Shown here: positions 16,618 to 24,885 of the stretch, piece after piece
Layout of the letters: each line of letters begins with the position of its first letter
Position numbering within the stretch: position 1 is the stretch's first letter
Source: an uncultured Prevotellaceae bacterium
GTDB taxonomy: Bacteria; Bacteroidota; Bacteroidia; Bacteroidales; Bacteroidaceae
Direction of reading: 5' to 3'
Length of the DNA stretch: 64,000 nucleotides
NCBI GenBank assembly: GCA_946407895.1
Contig: CAMJQA010000011.1
Coordinates: 1-64,000, forward strand
Made by a program: the position numbers and the translations under genes
The notes under the pieces: generated by a model
Seen by the model: the letters and a program-made list of their open reading frames with translations, nothing else
Told to the model about the DNA's origin: nothing
Database searches by the model: none

Positions 16618-17586
16618 TTATTTCTGTGTTGATTCACCAAGAGTGTCCTCTGGAGAAAACTTAAAGCGAACAAGCAGTGGAAAATGGTCTGAGGGCGCAA
16701 TGCTGCGGCCATAATCCTCAGTGATGATGTGACGGGAGAGCGGAATCATTCGTTTGAAGAATACATAGTCGAACTCAGATCCCTTGCAGCCTGGATTGGT
16801 TGCCGGAAGCCAATTTGAAGCGGTATGGGTAATTTTTCCTTTAGGAATACAGGTGGTCTCAGTACAGAGGGCGGCATCCGATAGGTAGGAAGCCACTCCA
16901 CGCCATGCCTCTTCATGGTCATTACGGCGCATGTTGAAATCGCCCACTAACACCACAGGTTTCTGCCCAGCAATTTTACTCATGCGTTGCCCAATGAGTT
17001 TGCAACTTTCAATGCCCGACTCCGTGGCACCATAGTTAGTGTGAACAACGGCAAAGAAGAAATCTTTGCCCGAGGCTTTGTCACGAAGATGCACCCATCC
17101 CAAGGCACGAGGCAGTTGCTTTTCGGCTCCTACCCAACCTGGACCTGGTGTATCGGGATGCTCATTCAGATAGAGTTTCCCTTTATCAAGCAGTTCATAC
17201 TTGGCCCTTTTGTAGAAAATAACATTATGTTCATACTGCTTTCCCTCACGTTCCACAGCCCAGTCGTCGTAGTCGGGAAGCATATCGCGAAGGTCCTGCA
17301 ACTGTGACTTGCCAGATTTTGATACCTGGTTGTTACCAATAACCTCTTCCATTCCAACGATATCGAAGTCGTAGTCGTTGACAATACGTCCCACGAAAGG
17401 ACCTCGGTTGGCCCAATGTTTCTCACCAGTATCGCCGTTATTGGGATTCGTATAGCGTACATTGAAGGTGGCAAAACGATGTACCCCCTCTTCCTCCGAA
17501 GCCATCAAAGGGATTGCGAAAAGAGACATCAGACTAAAGATGAAATAACAAAGAAAAAATACAAATTCTTTAATTTTATTTTCCAT
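16618..17586 (-). CDS. Exported endonuclease/exonuclease/phosphatase-fold protein
   Basis: About 322 residues, with an N-terminal hydrophobic signal (FVFFLCYFIFSLMSLFAIPLMA). EEP-family motifs are seen in order: FATFNVRY near the N-terminus, VGMEEV for the metal-binding Glu, VLVGDFNMR, and SDHFPLLV at the C-terminus. The family includes metal-dependent phosphodiesterases and nucleases. In Bacteroidales glycan loci, secreted members may act on phosphorylated or nucleic-acid-like substrates, but that is inference. It lies between the GH95-like and giant repeat genes and is probably in one operon with them (about 70 bp from the upstream gene). An in-frame TTG at 17598 is a less likely start. Confidence 0.85.
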   Translation of the reverse strand: MENKIKEFVFFLCYFIFSLMSLFAIPLMASEEEGVHRFATFNVRYTNPNNGDTGEKHWANRGPFVGRIVNDYDFDIVGMEEVIGNNQVSKSGKSQLQDLRDMLPDYDDWAVEREGKQYEHNVIFYKRAKYELLDKGKLYLNEHPDTPGPGWVGAEKQLPRALGWVHLRDKASGKDFFFAVVHTNYGATESGIESCKLIGQRMSKIAGQKPVVLVGDFNMRRNDHEEAWRGVASYLSDAALCTETTCIPKGKITHTASNWLPATNPGCKGSEFDYVFFKRMIPLSRHIITEDYGRSIAPSDHFPLLVRFKFSPEDTLGESTQK

Positions 17587-17668
17587 ATTTCTATACAATT
17601 TCGATTTTTTAATATCTGAAACTACATTATGTTATGGTTTTGTGTAAGAGAGTACTTTAGGACTCTAA

Positions 17669-20600
17669 TTACTCAACCAATGTTTTCTTGCCGTTGATGA
17701 TGTAGATACCCTTCACGGCTTTTTCTACACGCTGCCCCGTCAGGTTGTAGATAACACCACTTCCAGACATGTTGGCACGAACGGTTTCAATACTCGTCAC
17801 AGTGCGGTACACACCATCCTCGTCTTTCACCACCTTGCCATGACTGGCATCAAGAACGGGATAGGCATCTGTGCCGATGGCTTGGTACCATACAATCTCG
17901 CTCTGGTCGCCGTTCAACTTATAGCAGAGTTCGCCGGTGGGAGCCCATGCGTTAGCATCGTCGCTCCAGTAGCAATTATTAATGGTTACGACACCTGCTT
18001 CATAACCTAATTTTATGTAGGTGGTATAGCAGTTGGATACTTCCGATCCTGAAGTAATCAGTCCAATCAAGCCGCTACCATTCTTGTTCTCGAATCTACA
18101 AATGCACTCCTCCAACACAATATTGCCGGCAGTAAAGCAGTTGGTAACGGTGGAACCGACAGCACATCCGCCAAGCACTCCGGCACGAAGTGCGGAAGAG
18201 TTCTTAAGGGTAGCGTTCACGATACCCAGATTCTGGACGGTGGCCCCGTTGAGGCGGCCGAACAGTCCTGTTTCGGCACCGGCATCATCTTTGTCGATAC
18301 TCAGATTGTAGATAACGTGGCCCTGTCCGTCAAAGGTTCCACTGAAGTACAATTCCGGCCCTTGGGGATAATACTGTTTCCCGATTGGCGGGAAGTAGCT
18401 GATGCCGGTCAGGTCGATATCGGCAGTCAGACGGACCTTGATGTCATACTTACCGTCGTTTACGAGTTCAGAGATGTATCGGAGTTTTGCGGGGGTGTCT
18501 ATCTCATACCACCCATCCACGACATCGGGAACGAAAGAAAGTGTCTGAAACTGTGCCATGGTCTTATCTTCGTCGAGCGTGCCATTCTCGTAATCCATCC
18601 ATGCCGACTCCCAAAGAGCAATAACAGCGTCATTCTCTTCATCACTTATGAGGTTGGGGTAGAGTTCGTCAGCCACTGTCACGATGGTTTCAACACTATT
18701 CATGGTCTCCACGTACTGTCTTTTGCTGGTATAGATTTCCTTGAAAGTTTCGGAGAAGTTTTCTATAACGGCATATTTGTCATTGGGAGTCGTGGCCGTC
18801 TCAGCCTCGGCAATTTCTGAAAGCAACTGGTCACGAAGAGCCTGACTGTAATTGGGGAGCTTGGCATAGAAATTGTCGCTGTTGAACGCGTATTTGTTGA
18901 GCAGTGTATTGGCACGGGCAATCTGACCTTCGAGAACAGTATTCAGCTGTTCGTCGGCCTGTGCCATTGAGCCAAGGTAGGTAAGGTGAATGTCGGCCCA
19001 TCCTGTCCAGTCACTTCCGTACTTGGAACCAAGGTTGTTCACACCGATGGTGAGTTTGCCGTCGGTGACGTTGGCTACCATATAGCACATACTGCGACCT
19101 GCGGATGCTGCGATGGCAATACCGGGACTTCCGTGAATGGCATATCCGATAAGATTGCCATCTTCGTCCGTAACAGGCAGTTCAGCATCGGTGGAAGGAA
19201 TGGTAAGGTTGCAGTTCACGCCATCGACTGCTTCTTCCATGGGCATGTAAGTCTCATAGACTGTAGGTATGTACACGCAGTTGTCGTTCAGGTAGATGTA
19301 GGCATTGTAGGCATAGCTCATTGGGTCGTTGCTGGGACGATAGGCTGCTGCCATGGATACAAGGTAGGCTCCGTCCTTCAGGTCTTCTATAGTCTGTTCG
19401 ATTTTACCGTCACTGTTCCAACTCTCGCATCCTACGATGTCTATACTCTCATAGTGATAGGTGCCATTGCCAAATCCGTTCTCCCATCCGTTCCAACCAT
19501 CCTTGAAGTCACCGTTCTTCAGCAGTTTGGTGATGTCGGTGCCTGGCCCATAGTCGGCAGCCAAGGCATTGTCGAGCATGGTCTGTATCTTGATGGTCTC
19601 GGCCTGAATTTCGGTGGTGGTCAGTGTGTGGTTCTCCATGATGTAGAGATAGGAACCGAACTCGAAGACGTCATTGGGCTCGACTTCATCCCGCAGGTAG
19701 CTGGCGAGCAGATTGCGAAGTTTGCCTTGAAGTCCTTCGTTTTCCTCAAGGAAGGCATTCACTTCTTCGGCTTTCTGCTTGTAGGCAGCGTAGGCATCGA
19801 TGGACGCCTGGAGTTCCTTCTTCAGGGTTTTATATTCATTGTAGGCGGTAAGGAATTCATCTTTGCTGTCGATGCCGGAAAGCGCTTCGAGTGCTGCCTC
19901 GCAGGCATCGAGAATGGACTGGGTTGCCACAGCCTCTTCGATGAGAATGCTCTCGGCATCCAAAACCGAATTTTGGAATTCCTTGAAACTGGCCTCGCCC
20001 TGGAAACAGGCATACGTCATTCCATCTATAGTGTAAACGATACCATGCGTGTTGTCGGGTACGGGATAATTGTCCTCGCCAATGGTCTGATACCAGTTTG
20101 GATTAATAAAGGTGTTGCCATTCAGTTTATAGCAGAGCTCACCGGTGGGCGCCATATCGGTTACTTCTTCACCCCAGTAGCAATTGTTAATGGTGGTGAC
20201 GCCTGCTTCATAGCCTAATGCTCCGTGAGTGGTATAGCAGTTGGATACTACAGTCCCCGAGGTAATCAACCCGATTAAGCCACTGCCATTTCTGTTCTCG
20301 AAACTGCAAATGCATTCCTCCATCATGATGTCACCTGCAGTGAAGCAGTTGATGATAGTGGAACTGACAGCACATCCGCCGAGTACACCGGCACGCAGTG
20401 CGGAGGAGTTCCTAAGGGTGGCGTTCACGATACCCAGGTTCTGGACGGTGGCCCCGTTGAGGCGGCCGAACAGTCCCGTTTCGGCACCGGCATCATCCAG
20501 GTCGATACTCAGATTGTAGATAACGTGGCCCTGTCCGTCGAAGGTTCCACTGAAGTACAATGTCGGACCCTGGGGATAATACTGTTTCCCGATTGGCGGG

Positions 20601-21652
20601 AAGTAGCTGATGCCGTCCAAATCGATGTCGTCTGTCAGACGGACCTTGATGTCATACTTGCCGCCGTTCACGAGTTCGGAGATGGACAGGAGTTGTGCGG
20701 GGGTGCTCACCTCGTACCACCCATCGACAATTGGCACAAGAGCCGGGTCGGGCTGTCCGCACTCGGTGCATGCACCATCTACGTAGTTGTGGGGAGGAAT
20801 CGGACTGGCTGCGTCCTTATCGTTAGTGTAGGAGGCCTCTTCGGAAAGGACTGTGCCGTCGCATTTGATGTCGCCTATGGCATACACTTGTTTATGCGTG
20901 CTATCGAAGATGGGAGAGGCATCTTCTCCAAGGGTCTGATACCACACGATATTCTGCTGGTCGCCGTTCAGCTTATAGCAGAGTTCACCGGTGGGAGCCA
21001 TATTTGCGACATCCTCACCCCAATAGCAGTTTTTGATGGTGTTGCCTCCTGCTTCATAACCTAATGCTCCGTAGGTGGTATAGCAGTTGGATACTGTAGT
21101 CCCCGAGGTAATCAACCCGATTAAGCCACTGCCATTCCTGTTCTCGAAACTGCAGATGCACTCCTCCATCGCGATGTCGCCTGCGGTGAAGCAGTTGATA
21201 ATCTTGGACCCGACTGAACATGCGCCGAGTACACCAGCACGGAGTGCGGAGGCGTTCTTAAAGGTGGCGTTCACAATACCGAGGTTCTGGACGGTGGCCC
21301 CGTTGAGACGACCGAACAGTCCCGTTTCGGCACCGGTATCATCCTTGTCGATGCTCAGATTGTAGATGATGTGGCCTTGTCCGTCAAAGGTACCACTGAA
21401 GTACAATTCCGGCCCTTGGGGATAATACTGTTTCCCGATTGGCGGGAAGTAACTGATACCATTCAGGTCGATGTCGGCAGTCAACACGGCGTTTGCACCG
21501 TACTCACCTCCGTTTACCAAGTCGGAGAAGGCCACAAGGTCTTCTGCCGTACCAATCTGATAGACACCGTCTTTCTGCTCCAGTGCCCAAATTCCGCTAC
21601 CCCATAGAAGCAGGGAGAACAGAATCATTAGTTTTTTTGAATTATTAACCAT
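17669..21652 (-). CDS. Giant secreted protein with three GLUG-like modules and a sorting tail
   Basis: A 1,327-residue protein. A signal peptide (KLMILFSLLLWGSGIWA) is followed by GLUG-like beta module 1 (residues of about 30-255), module 2 (about 290-540, after CTECGQPDP), a helical region (about 550-690, KKELQASIDAYAAYKQKAEE), a jelly-roll-like region (about 700-900, LLKNGDFKDGWNGWENG), more helices, module 3 (about 1035-1260) and a tail LTGQRVEKAVKGIYIINGKK like type IX sorting signals. No catalytic residues were recognised. It is probably a cell-surface binding or adhesive protein. It is the first gene of the operon and faces the AraC gene at 21869. Confidence 0.82.
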   Translation of the reverse strand: MVNNSKKLMILFSLLLWGSGIWALEQKDGVYQIGTAEDLVAFSDLVNGGEYGANAVLTADIDLNGISYFPPIGKQYYPQGPELYFSGTFDGQGHIIYNLSIDKDDTGAETGLFGRLNGATVQNLGIVNATFKNASALRAGVLGACSVGSKIINCFTAGDIAMEECICSFENRNGSGLIGLITSGTTVSNCYTTYGALGYEAGGNTIKNCYWGEDVANMAPTGELCYKLNGDQQNIVWYQTLGEDASPIFDSTHKQVYAIGDIKCDGTVLSEEASYTNDKDAASPIPPHNYVDGACTECGQPDPALVPIVDGWYEVSTPAQLLSISELVNGGKYDIKVRLTDDIDLDGISYFPPIGKQYYPQGPTLYFSGTFDGQGHVIYNLSIDLDDAGAETGLFGRLNGATVQNLGIVNATLRNSSALRAGVLGGCAVSSTIINCFTAGDIMMEECICSFENRNGSGLIGLITSGTVVSNCYTTHGALGYEAGVTTINNCYWGEEVTDMAPTGELCYKLNGNTFINPNWYQTIGEDNYPVPDNTHGIVYTIDGMTYACFQGEASFKEFQNSVLDAESILIEEAVATQSILDACEAALEALSGIDSKDEFLTAYNEYKTLKKELQASIDAYAAYKQKAEEVNAFLEENEGLQGKLRNLLASYLRDEVEPNDVFEFGSYLYIMENHTLTTTEIQAETIKIQTMLDNALAADYGPGTDITKLLKNGDFKDGWNGWENGFGNGTYHYESIDIVGCESWNSDGKIEQTIEDLKDGAYLVSMAAAYRPSNDPMSYAYNAYIYLNDNCVYIPTVYETYMPMEEAVDGVNCNLTIPSTDAELPVTDEDGNLIGYAIHGSPGIAIAASAGRSMCYMVANVTDGKLTIGVNNLGSKYGSDWTGWADIHLTYLGSMAQADEQLNTVLEGQIARANTLLNKYAFNSDNFYAKLPNYSQALRDQLLSEIAEAETATTPNDKYAVIENFSETFKEIYTSKRQYVETMNSVETIVTVADELYPNLISDEENDAVIALWESAWMDYENGTLDEDKTMAQFQTLSFVPDVVDGWYEIDTPAKLRYISELVNDGKYDIKVRLTADIDLTGISYFPPIGKQYYPQGPELYFSGTFDGQGHVIYNLSIDKDDAGAETGLFGRLNGATVQNLGIVNATLKNSSALRAGVLGGCAVGSTVTNCFTAGNIVLEECICRFENKNGSGLIGLITSGSEVSNCYTTYIKLGYEAGVVTINNCYWSDDANAWAPTGELCYKLNGDQSEIVWYQAIGTDAYPVLDASHGKVVKDEDGVYRTVTSIETVRANMSGSGVIYNLTGQRVEKAVKGIYIINGKKTLVE
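17830..21560 (-). repeat. Three long internal DNA repeats (about 0.65-0.75 kb each)
   Basis: The modules lie near 17830-18530, 20030-20790 and 20890-21560. Long stretches are identical or differ at scattered single bases (for example the runs encoding SYFPPIGKQYYPQGP and LFGRLNGATVQNLGIVNA). Together with 13640-14370 there are four copies. Such similarity allows recombination and copy-number change. Confidence 0.85.
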
Positions 21653-21749
21653 AGCATTTCAATTTTAATTAGTCTATAAAAGATTTATGTTCATACATTT
21701 TTGATATCGATTATTAAACCTCAAGGTCGTTTGTTTGCCCATTTTTTTG

Positions 21750-21757
21750 CAAAATTA
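21750..21757 (-). promoter_or_regulatory. Probable -7 box for the giant-protein operon
   Basis: The minus strand reads TAATTTTG at this site, 98 bp before the start codon at 21652. The -33 partner is weak. It lies back to back with the AraC promoter in an AT-rich divergent region. Confidence 0.5.
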
Positions 21758-21807
21758 CAAGTAAATAGTCTAGGCGAATCATATAAAATGATTTTTTGAT
21801 GGTACTT

Positions 21808-21840
21808 TTTGATACGATAGATTTTTTTTGTGTACTTTTG
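21808..21840 (+). promoter_or_regulatory. Promoter of the second AraC gene
   Basis: TTTG (21808-21811) and TACTTTTG (21833-21840) are 21 bp apart, close to the family spacing. The start codon follows at 21869, leaving a short leader of about 20 bases. Confidence 0.65.
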
Positions 21841-21868
21841 TGCCGCATAACATAAAAAGTAAGTCATT

Positions 21869-22777
21869 ATGAGGATGGTAAAGTACCTTTTGGCAAATCA
21901 GTTGGACTATAGTTGGGGCATTAGTACCAGCACAGTTGGTTTGCAAGAGGTTCCCCCTGGCGCTGAATATCCATACGGGGAACACCTGAATTATTACATG
22001 TTCTCGACAAAGAAAGGACGGATTTTGCTGAATGAGATACATATCTTATATCTTTTGAAGGGTGGTGGATTCTTTATATCTGCCCATTGTCCTAAGACCA
22101 GAGTTCAGGCGGGAGATGTCGTCTTCCTCTTTCCCAGTGAATGGCACAACTATGCCCCGGACGAAGATACTGGCTGGGAGGAAGTGTGGATTGGATTTTC
22201 GAGCGACTATGCACAGCGTATCATCAATGAACAATTCGTTACGGTTTCACATCCCATATTAAAAATCGGTGTCAGGGAAAGCTTTCGCAATGTCTTTGAA
22301 CAGGCCTACAAAGTTGCACACGACGAGCGGCCAGGTTACCAACAACAACTTGCCGGGTACGTGTTGCTTATTCTCGGCTCAATATATGCCTATAGCAAAC
22401 AGGCCCCTTACAAAGACAAACCTGATGCAGACTATATCCATCATGCCCAGAAATACATGAGGGAACATACCTCTGAGAACCTAAGCATGGAAGATGTGGC
22501 CAAACACATAGGGATGGGGTACTCCAAGTTCCGAAAGTTCTTCCGGAACTATACAGGTTTTTCCCCTAATCAGTATTTCCTGAATCTCAAATTGGAGAAA
22601 TCGAAGGATTTGCTGCTCAATACAAGCCTCTCATCCAAAGAGATTGCCTACGAATTAGGATTTGATTCCGCTACTTATTTCAATCGCATTTTCCGTCTGC
22701 ACTATCATCAAACACCTATCCAATATCGAAATTCCGTTGGATTTCATCCTACCTTTTCTCTCCCTGGCAATGATTAA
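21869..22777 (+). CDS. AraC-family transcriptional regulator (copy 2)
   Basis: 302 residues, paralogous to 11126-12064 along most of its length. Shared features are MVKYLLAN at the start, VGLQEVPPGAEYP, a cupin core (AGDVVFLFPSEWHNYAP), the YQQQLAGYVLLILGSIYA stretch and a C-terminal two-HTH domain (MEDVAKHIGMGYSKFRKFFRNY, SKEIAYELGFDSATYF). It is divergent from the GH95-like/EEP/giant-protein operon, which it probably regulates. A sugar derived from the substrate of that operon is the likely ligand. Base composition is more AT-rich than copy 1. Confidence 0.9.
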   Translation: MRMVKYLLANQLDYSWGISTSTVGLQEVPPGAEYPYGEHLNYYMFSTKKGRILLNEIHILYLLKGGGFFISAHCPKTRVQAGDVVFLFPSEWHNYAPDEDTGWEEVWIGFSSDYAQRIINEQFVTVSHPILKIGVRESFRNVFEQAYKVAHDERPGYQQQLAGYVLLILGSIYAYSKQAPYKDKPDADYIHHAQKYMREHTSENLSMEDVAKHIGMGYSKFRKFFRNYTGFSPNQYFLNLKLEKSKDLLLNTSLSSKEIAYELGFDSATYFNRIFRLHYHQTPIQYRNSVGFHPTFSLPGND

Positions 22778-22901
22778 GCAAACTTATCATTGCTCTTTTG
22801 GCTTAACGAAAACGATGGAAAAGTTTACCCTGAAAAGTGAACCGTTTGTTTCGATGGACTGCTATGATTCTTTGTGGAATAACTGAAAATATTACAGAAA
22901 G

Positions 22902-22933
22902 TTTGCGGGTTTCATAAATTATACATACCTTTG
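22902..22933 (+). promoter_or_regulatory. Promoter of the toxin-antitoxin pair
   Basis: TTTG (22902-22905) and TACCTTTG (22926-22933) are separated by 20 bp. The antitoxin start codon is at 22959. Confidence 0.75.
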
Positions 22934-22958
22934 CATTCGAAATTATATATGGTAGAGT

Positions 22959-23213
22959 ATGAAAAGTGTACGTCCCACCGTTTTCAATCCTGCTCAATTA
23001 TACTTGCTGGATGTGTTTTCGGATATTAAAACCGATAATGAGTTGCTTGAAATAAAGAAACTCATAAGCGACTACTATGCGAAAAAGCTTGATGGTATGC
23101 TTGATGAAATGTGGAAGTCGGGAGAACTTGACCAAAAACGACTTGATGAGATTGACCAAATGGATTTACACCAATGGTTAAGAGAAAAGAAGGATGCTGA
23201 GAATGCAGTGTAA
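22959..23213 (+). CDS. Probable antitoxin of a PIN-type toxin-antitoxin pair
   Basis: An 84-residue acidic, helical protein (NELLEIKKLISDYYAKKLD, QMDLHQWLREKKD). It is followed after 6 bp by a PIN-domain protein, the usual order for type II antitoxin then toxin. No DNA-binding motif is obvious, so it may act mainly by occupying the toxin. The assignment rests on position, size and composition. Confidence 0.72.
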   Translation: MKSVRPTVFNPAQLYLLDVFSDIKTDNELLEIKKLISDYYAKKLDGMLDEMWKSGELDQKRLDEIDQMDLHQWLREKKDAENAV

Positions 23214-23219
23214 GTTGTT

Positions 23220-23627
23220 ATGCGCATAGTTCTTGATACAAATTGTCTCATACAATGTTTAGGACGTTACAGTGAATTCCGCATTGTGTGGGATTCCATC
23301 CAAAAGGGAGAGAATACACTATGCGTTTCTAATGATATTATTGAGGAGTATTCGGAGATTCTACATAGGATGTTTAGTGAACAATTTGCAGAAAGGGTTA
23401 TTACGGCACTCCTGAAGAACCCCTTTGTGGAATTCTTCTCACCTCACTTCCACTTCAACCTAATTACAACTGATCCTGATGATAATAAATTTGTGGATTG
23501 CGCTATTCAGGCAAATGCGCGATACATAGTGACAAACGATCATCACTTTGACGTGTTGCGAAATGTTTCTTTCCCAAGTGTTGATATAATGACATTAAGG
23601 GAGTTCTTGAGCATTCTTCATTCTTAG
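23220..23627 (+). CDS. PIN-domain toxin (putative ribonuclease)
   Basis: 135 residues. The fold motifs of PIN nucleases are present: an N-terminal MRIVLDTNCLI with the first metal-binding Asp, an Glu-rich middle segment (SNDIIEEYSEIL), TDPDDNKFVDCAI with the second acidic cluster, and ARYIVTNDHHFD with the last Asp. Family members in this size class are toxins that cleave RNA and are blocked by the cognate antitoxin. It overlaps nothing and is transcribed with the antitoxin. Confidence 0.85.
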   Translation: MRIVLDTNCLIQCLGRYSEFRIVWDSIQKGENTLCVSNDIIEEYSEILHRMFSEQFAERVITALLKNPFVEFFSPHFHFNLITTDPDDNKFVDCAIQANARYIVTNDHHFDVLRNVSFPSVDIMTLREFLSILHS

Positions 23628-24053
23628 CTCTTTGCTGCAGGTCGCAGAAAGTTTGCGTTTTCACAGATTTCCAAATCTTTAGGGTGATGACACCATAATC
23701 CTGATTCCTTGCCTTCTATAGGCGGGGGATTCCTGTGTTCATATATTTCTCTCAAATGATGCTCAGGCATATTTTTTAGCATTATTCGCCCCTATAAAAT
23801 ATATAATAATGTATAGGACATAAGCTGAGGGACAAAGTGGGGACAAGTTGGGGGACATATATTGTGGGGGAAGAAAAGCTGCTTTACCTTTGCACTCGCA
23901 AACAAGATGCGAGCGCGAGTAAAGGCGGTGGCTCGGTAAAGTCCGGACACGAGTTCACCCTCCGCACTCACCTTGCACTTCACTTGCAAAACCGCCTATC
24001 AGTAAAAGAGCTCTTGATAAATGGCAGATTAAACAATTTAAAAAGTAAAGCTT
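23628..24053. other. Intergenic region (426 bp): direct repeat, promoter and long leader
   Basis: The first part holds the second 13-bp direct repeat; the middle is AT-rich with short G-rich runs. The last 170 bp contain the promoter and a structured leader of about 155 bases for the HU-like gene. A 75-codon frame spanning 23837-24064 covers the promoter and is not considered a gene. Confidence 0.6.
23862..23927 (+). promoter_or_regulatory. Promoter and conserved 5' leader element of the HU-like gene
   Basis: TTG (23862-23864) and TACCTTTG (23885-23892) are 20 bp apart. Bases 23897-23927 read CGCAAACAAGATG, then CGAGCGCGAGTAAAGGCG, matching the minus-strand leader at 12521-12549. CTCGC (23895-23899) can pair with GCGAG (23909-23913) around a 9-base loop. 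The coding start is about 155 bases after the probable transcription start. Confidence 0.65.
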
Positions 24054-24653
24054 ATGTCTATTAATGTGAAGGCCGTCGAACGCCTATTGAAGTTCGACAA
24101 GGAAAGTGAGGGCGAGTACCGCTATGTGATGCAGCCGATTCTCTATAACAAGCTGGCGACCAAGAAGGTTATCCAGCAGGCTGCCAAGAACAGTAATATC
24201 TCGCAAGGCGTACTGAATGCGGCATGGACCGCTATTGGTGAGGTCATCAAAGACTGGGCCACGGAAGGTCACAGCGTGGCTATTCCAGGACTCGGAACCA
24301 TGCGATTCGGGCTGAGAGCCGATAGTGTGAAGGATGTGAATCAGGTGAGCAGCAGCCTCATCACCAGCCGACGTGTGATTTTCACACCGAGTGTAGATAT
24401 CAAGAAAGAACTCAGCCAAACAGGCATATCCATTACGTGCTACGATCGCAATGGCGAAATAGTCAAGCAGGTTGCCAGTGCCGATGACGGCAACGTAGAG
24501 GACGATGAGAACGACGACACCACCCAGGGCACGGGCGCCCAGACTGGCGGTACTGACGGCGGCAGTACTGGTAATAGCTCCGGCACGGACACTGGCTCGG
24601 GCAGCAACCAGGACGGCGGCTCTGAACCCGACAACGGCGACGGCATGGAATAG
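24054..24653 (+). CDS. HU-family-like DNA-binding protein with an acidic low-complexity tail
   Basis: 199 residues. Residues 1-130 match the HU/IHF-like family of Bacteroidota (KLATKKVIQQAAKNSNISQG, WTAIGEVIKDWATEGHSVAIPGLGTMRFGLRAD), which bends or coats DNA. From about residue 145 the chain becomes a tail rich in Asp, Gly, Ser, Thr and Asn (GTGAQTGGTDGGSTGNSS), probably disordered. In this phylum such genes are often followed by small exported or lysis-like proteins, as here. Regulation is likely through the conserved leader described separately. Confidence 0.87.
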   Translation: MSINVKAVERLLKFDKESEGEYRYVMQPILYNKLATKKVIQQAAKNSNISQGVLNAAWTAIGEVIKDWATEGHSVAIPGLGTMRFGLRADSVKDVNQVSSSLITSRRVIFTPSVDIKKELSQTGISITCYDRNGEIVKQVASADDGNVEDDENDDTTQGTGAQTGGTDGGSTGNSSGTDTGSGSNQDGGSEPDNGDGME

Positions 24654-24671
24654 CAGACCCTCCCCCTTGCC

Positions 24672-24742
24672 CCTCTTTGAGAGGACAATGGACAATGGAC
24701 AATGAACAATGGACAATGAACAATGGACAATGAACAATGGAC
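24672..24742. repeat. 7-bp tandem tract (CAATGGA/CAATGAA) with CTTTGAGAGG flank
   Basis: CCCCTCTTTGAGAGGA is followed by about eight units of CAATGGA or CAATGAA (24684-24742). The same flank and unit occur inside the GH9 coding sequence at about 32025-32067. It is followed by CTCCTGGAGCAG, the start of the composite intergenic repeat. Confidence 0.85.
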
Positions 24743-24790
24743 TCCTGGAGCAGTGGGCAAGGGCGCCAGCTTAATTATGAACTCCTGAAG

Positions 24791-24828
24791 CAGCGAGTGC
24801 AGAGCCAAACTCGTTTGAGCTTTGCCGA
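24791..24828. repeat. Imperfect palindromic repeat related to 25539-25576
   Basis: AGCGAGTGCAGAGCCAAAC is followed by TCGTTTGAGCTTTGCCGAG. It shares its left half with the perfect palindrome at 25539-25576, and an inverted relative lies at about 63592-63628. Confidence 0.6.
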
Positions 24829-24885
24829 GTCGTGAAGGGAGTCGACCGAAGGTCAATTTTGAATTTACAAATTTTGAATTTGAGT

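Larger units (their letters stand above)
22895..23657. repeat. 13-bp direct repeats flanking the PIN toxin-antitoxin pair
   Basis: CAGAAAGTTTGCG occurs at 22895-22907 (upstream, overlapping the -33 region) and again at 23645-23657 (18 bp past the toxin stop). Both copies are followed by similar T-rich sequence (GTTTCA / TTTTCA). The arrangement could mark insertion of the module. Confidence 0.55.

Noticed and set aside
18986-20218. Plus-strand frame of 410 codons in the giant repeat gene
   Set aside because: It mirrors the minus-strand GLUG-like protein and has no start context or domain.
23837-24064. 75-codon frame in the HU-like leader as an upstream peptide
   Set aside because: It starts before the promoter boxes and overlaps the HU start, so it would not be on the expected transcript.
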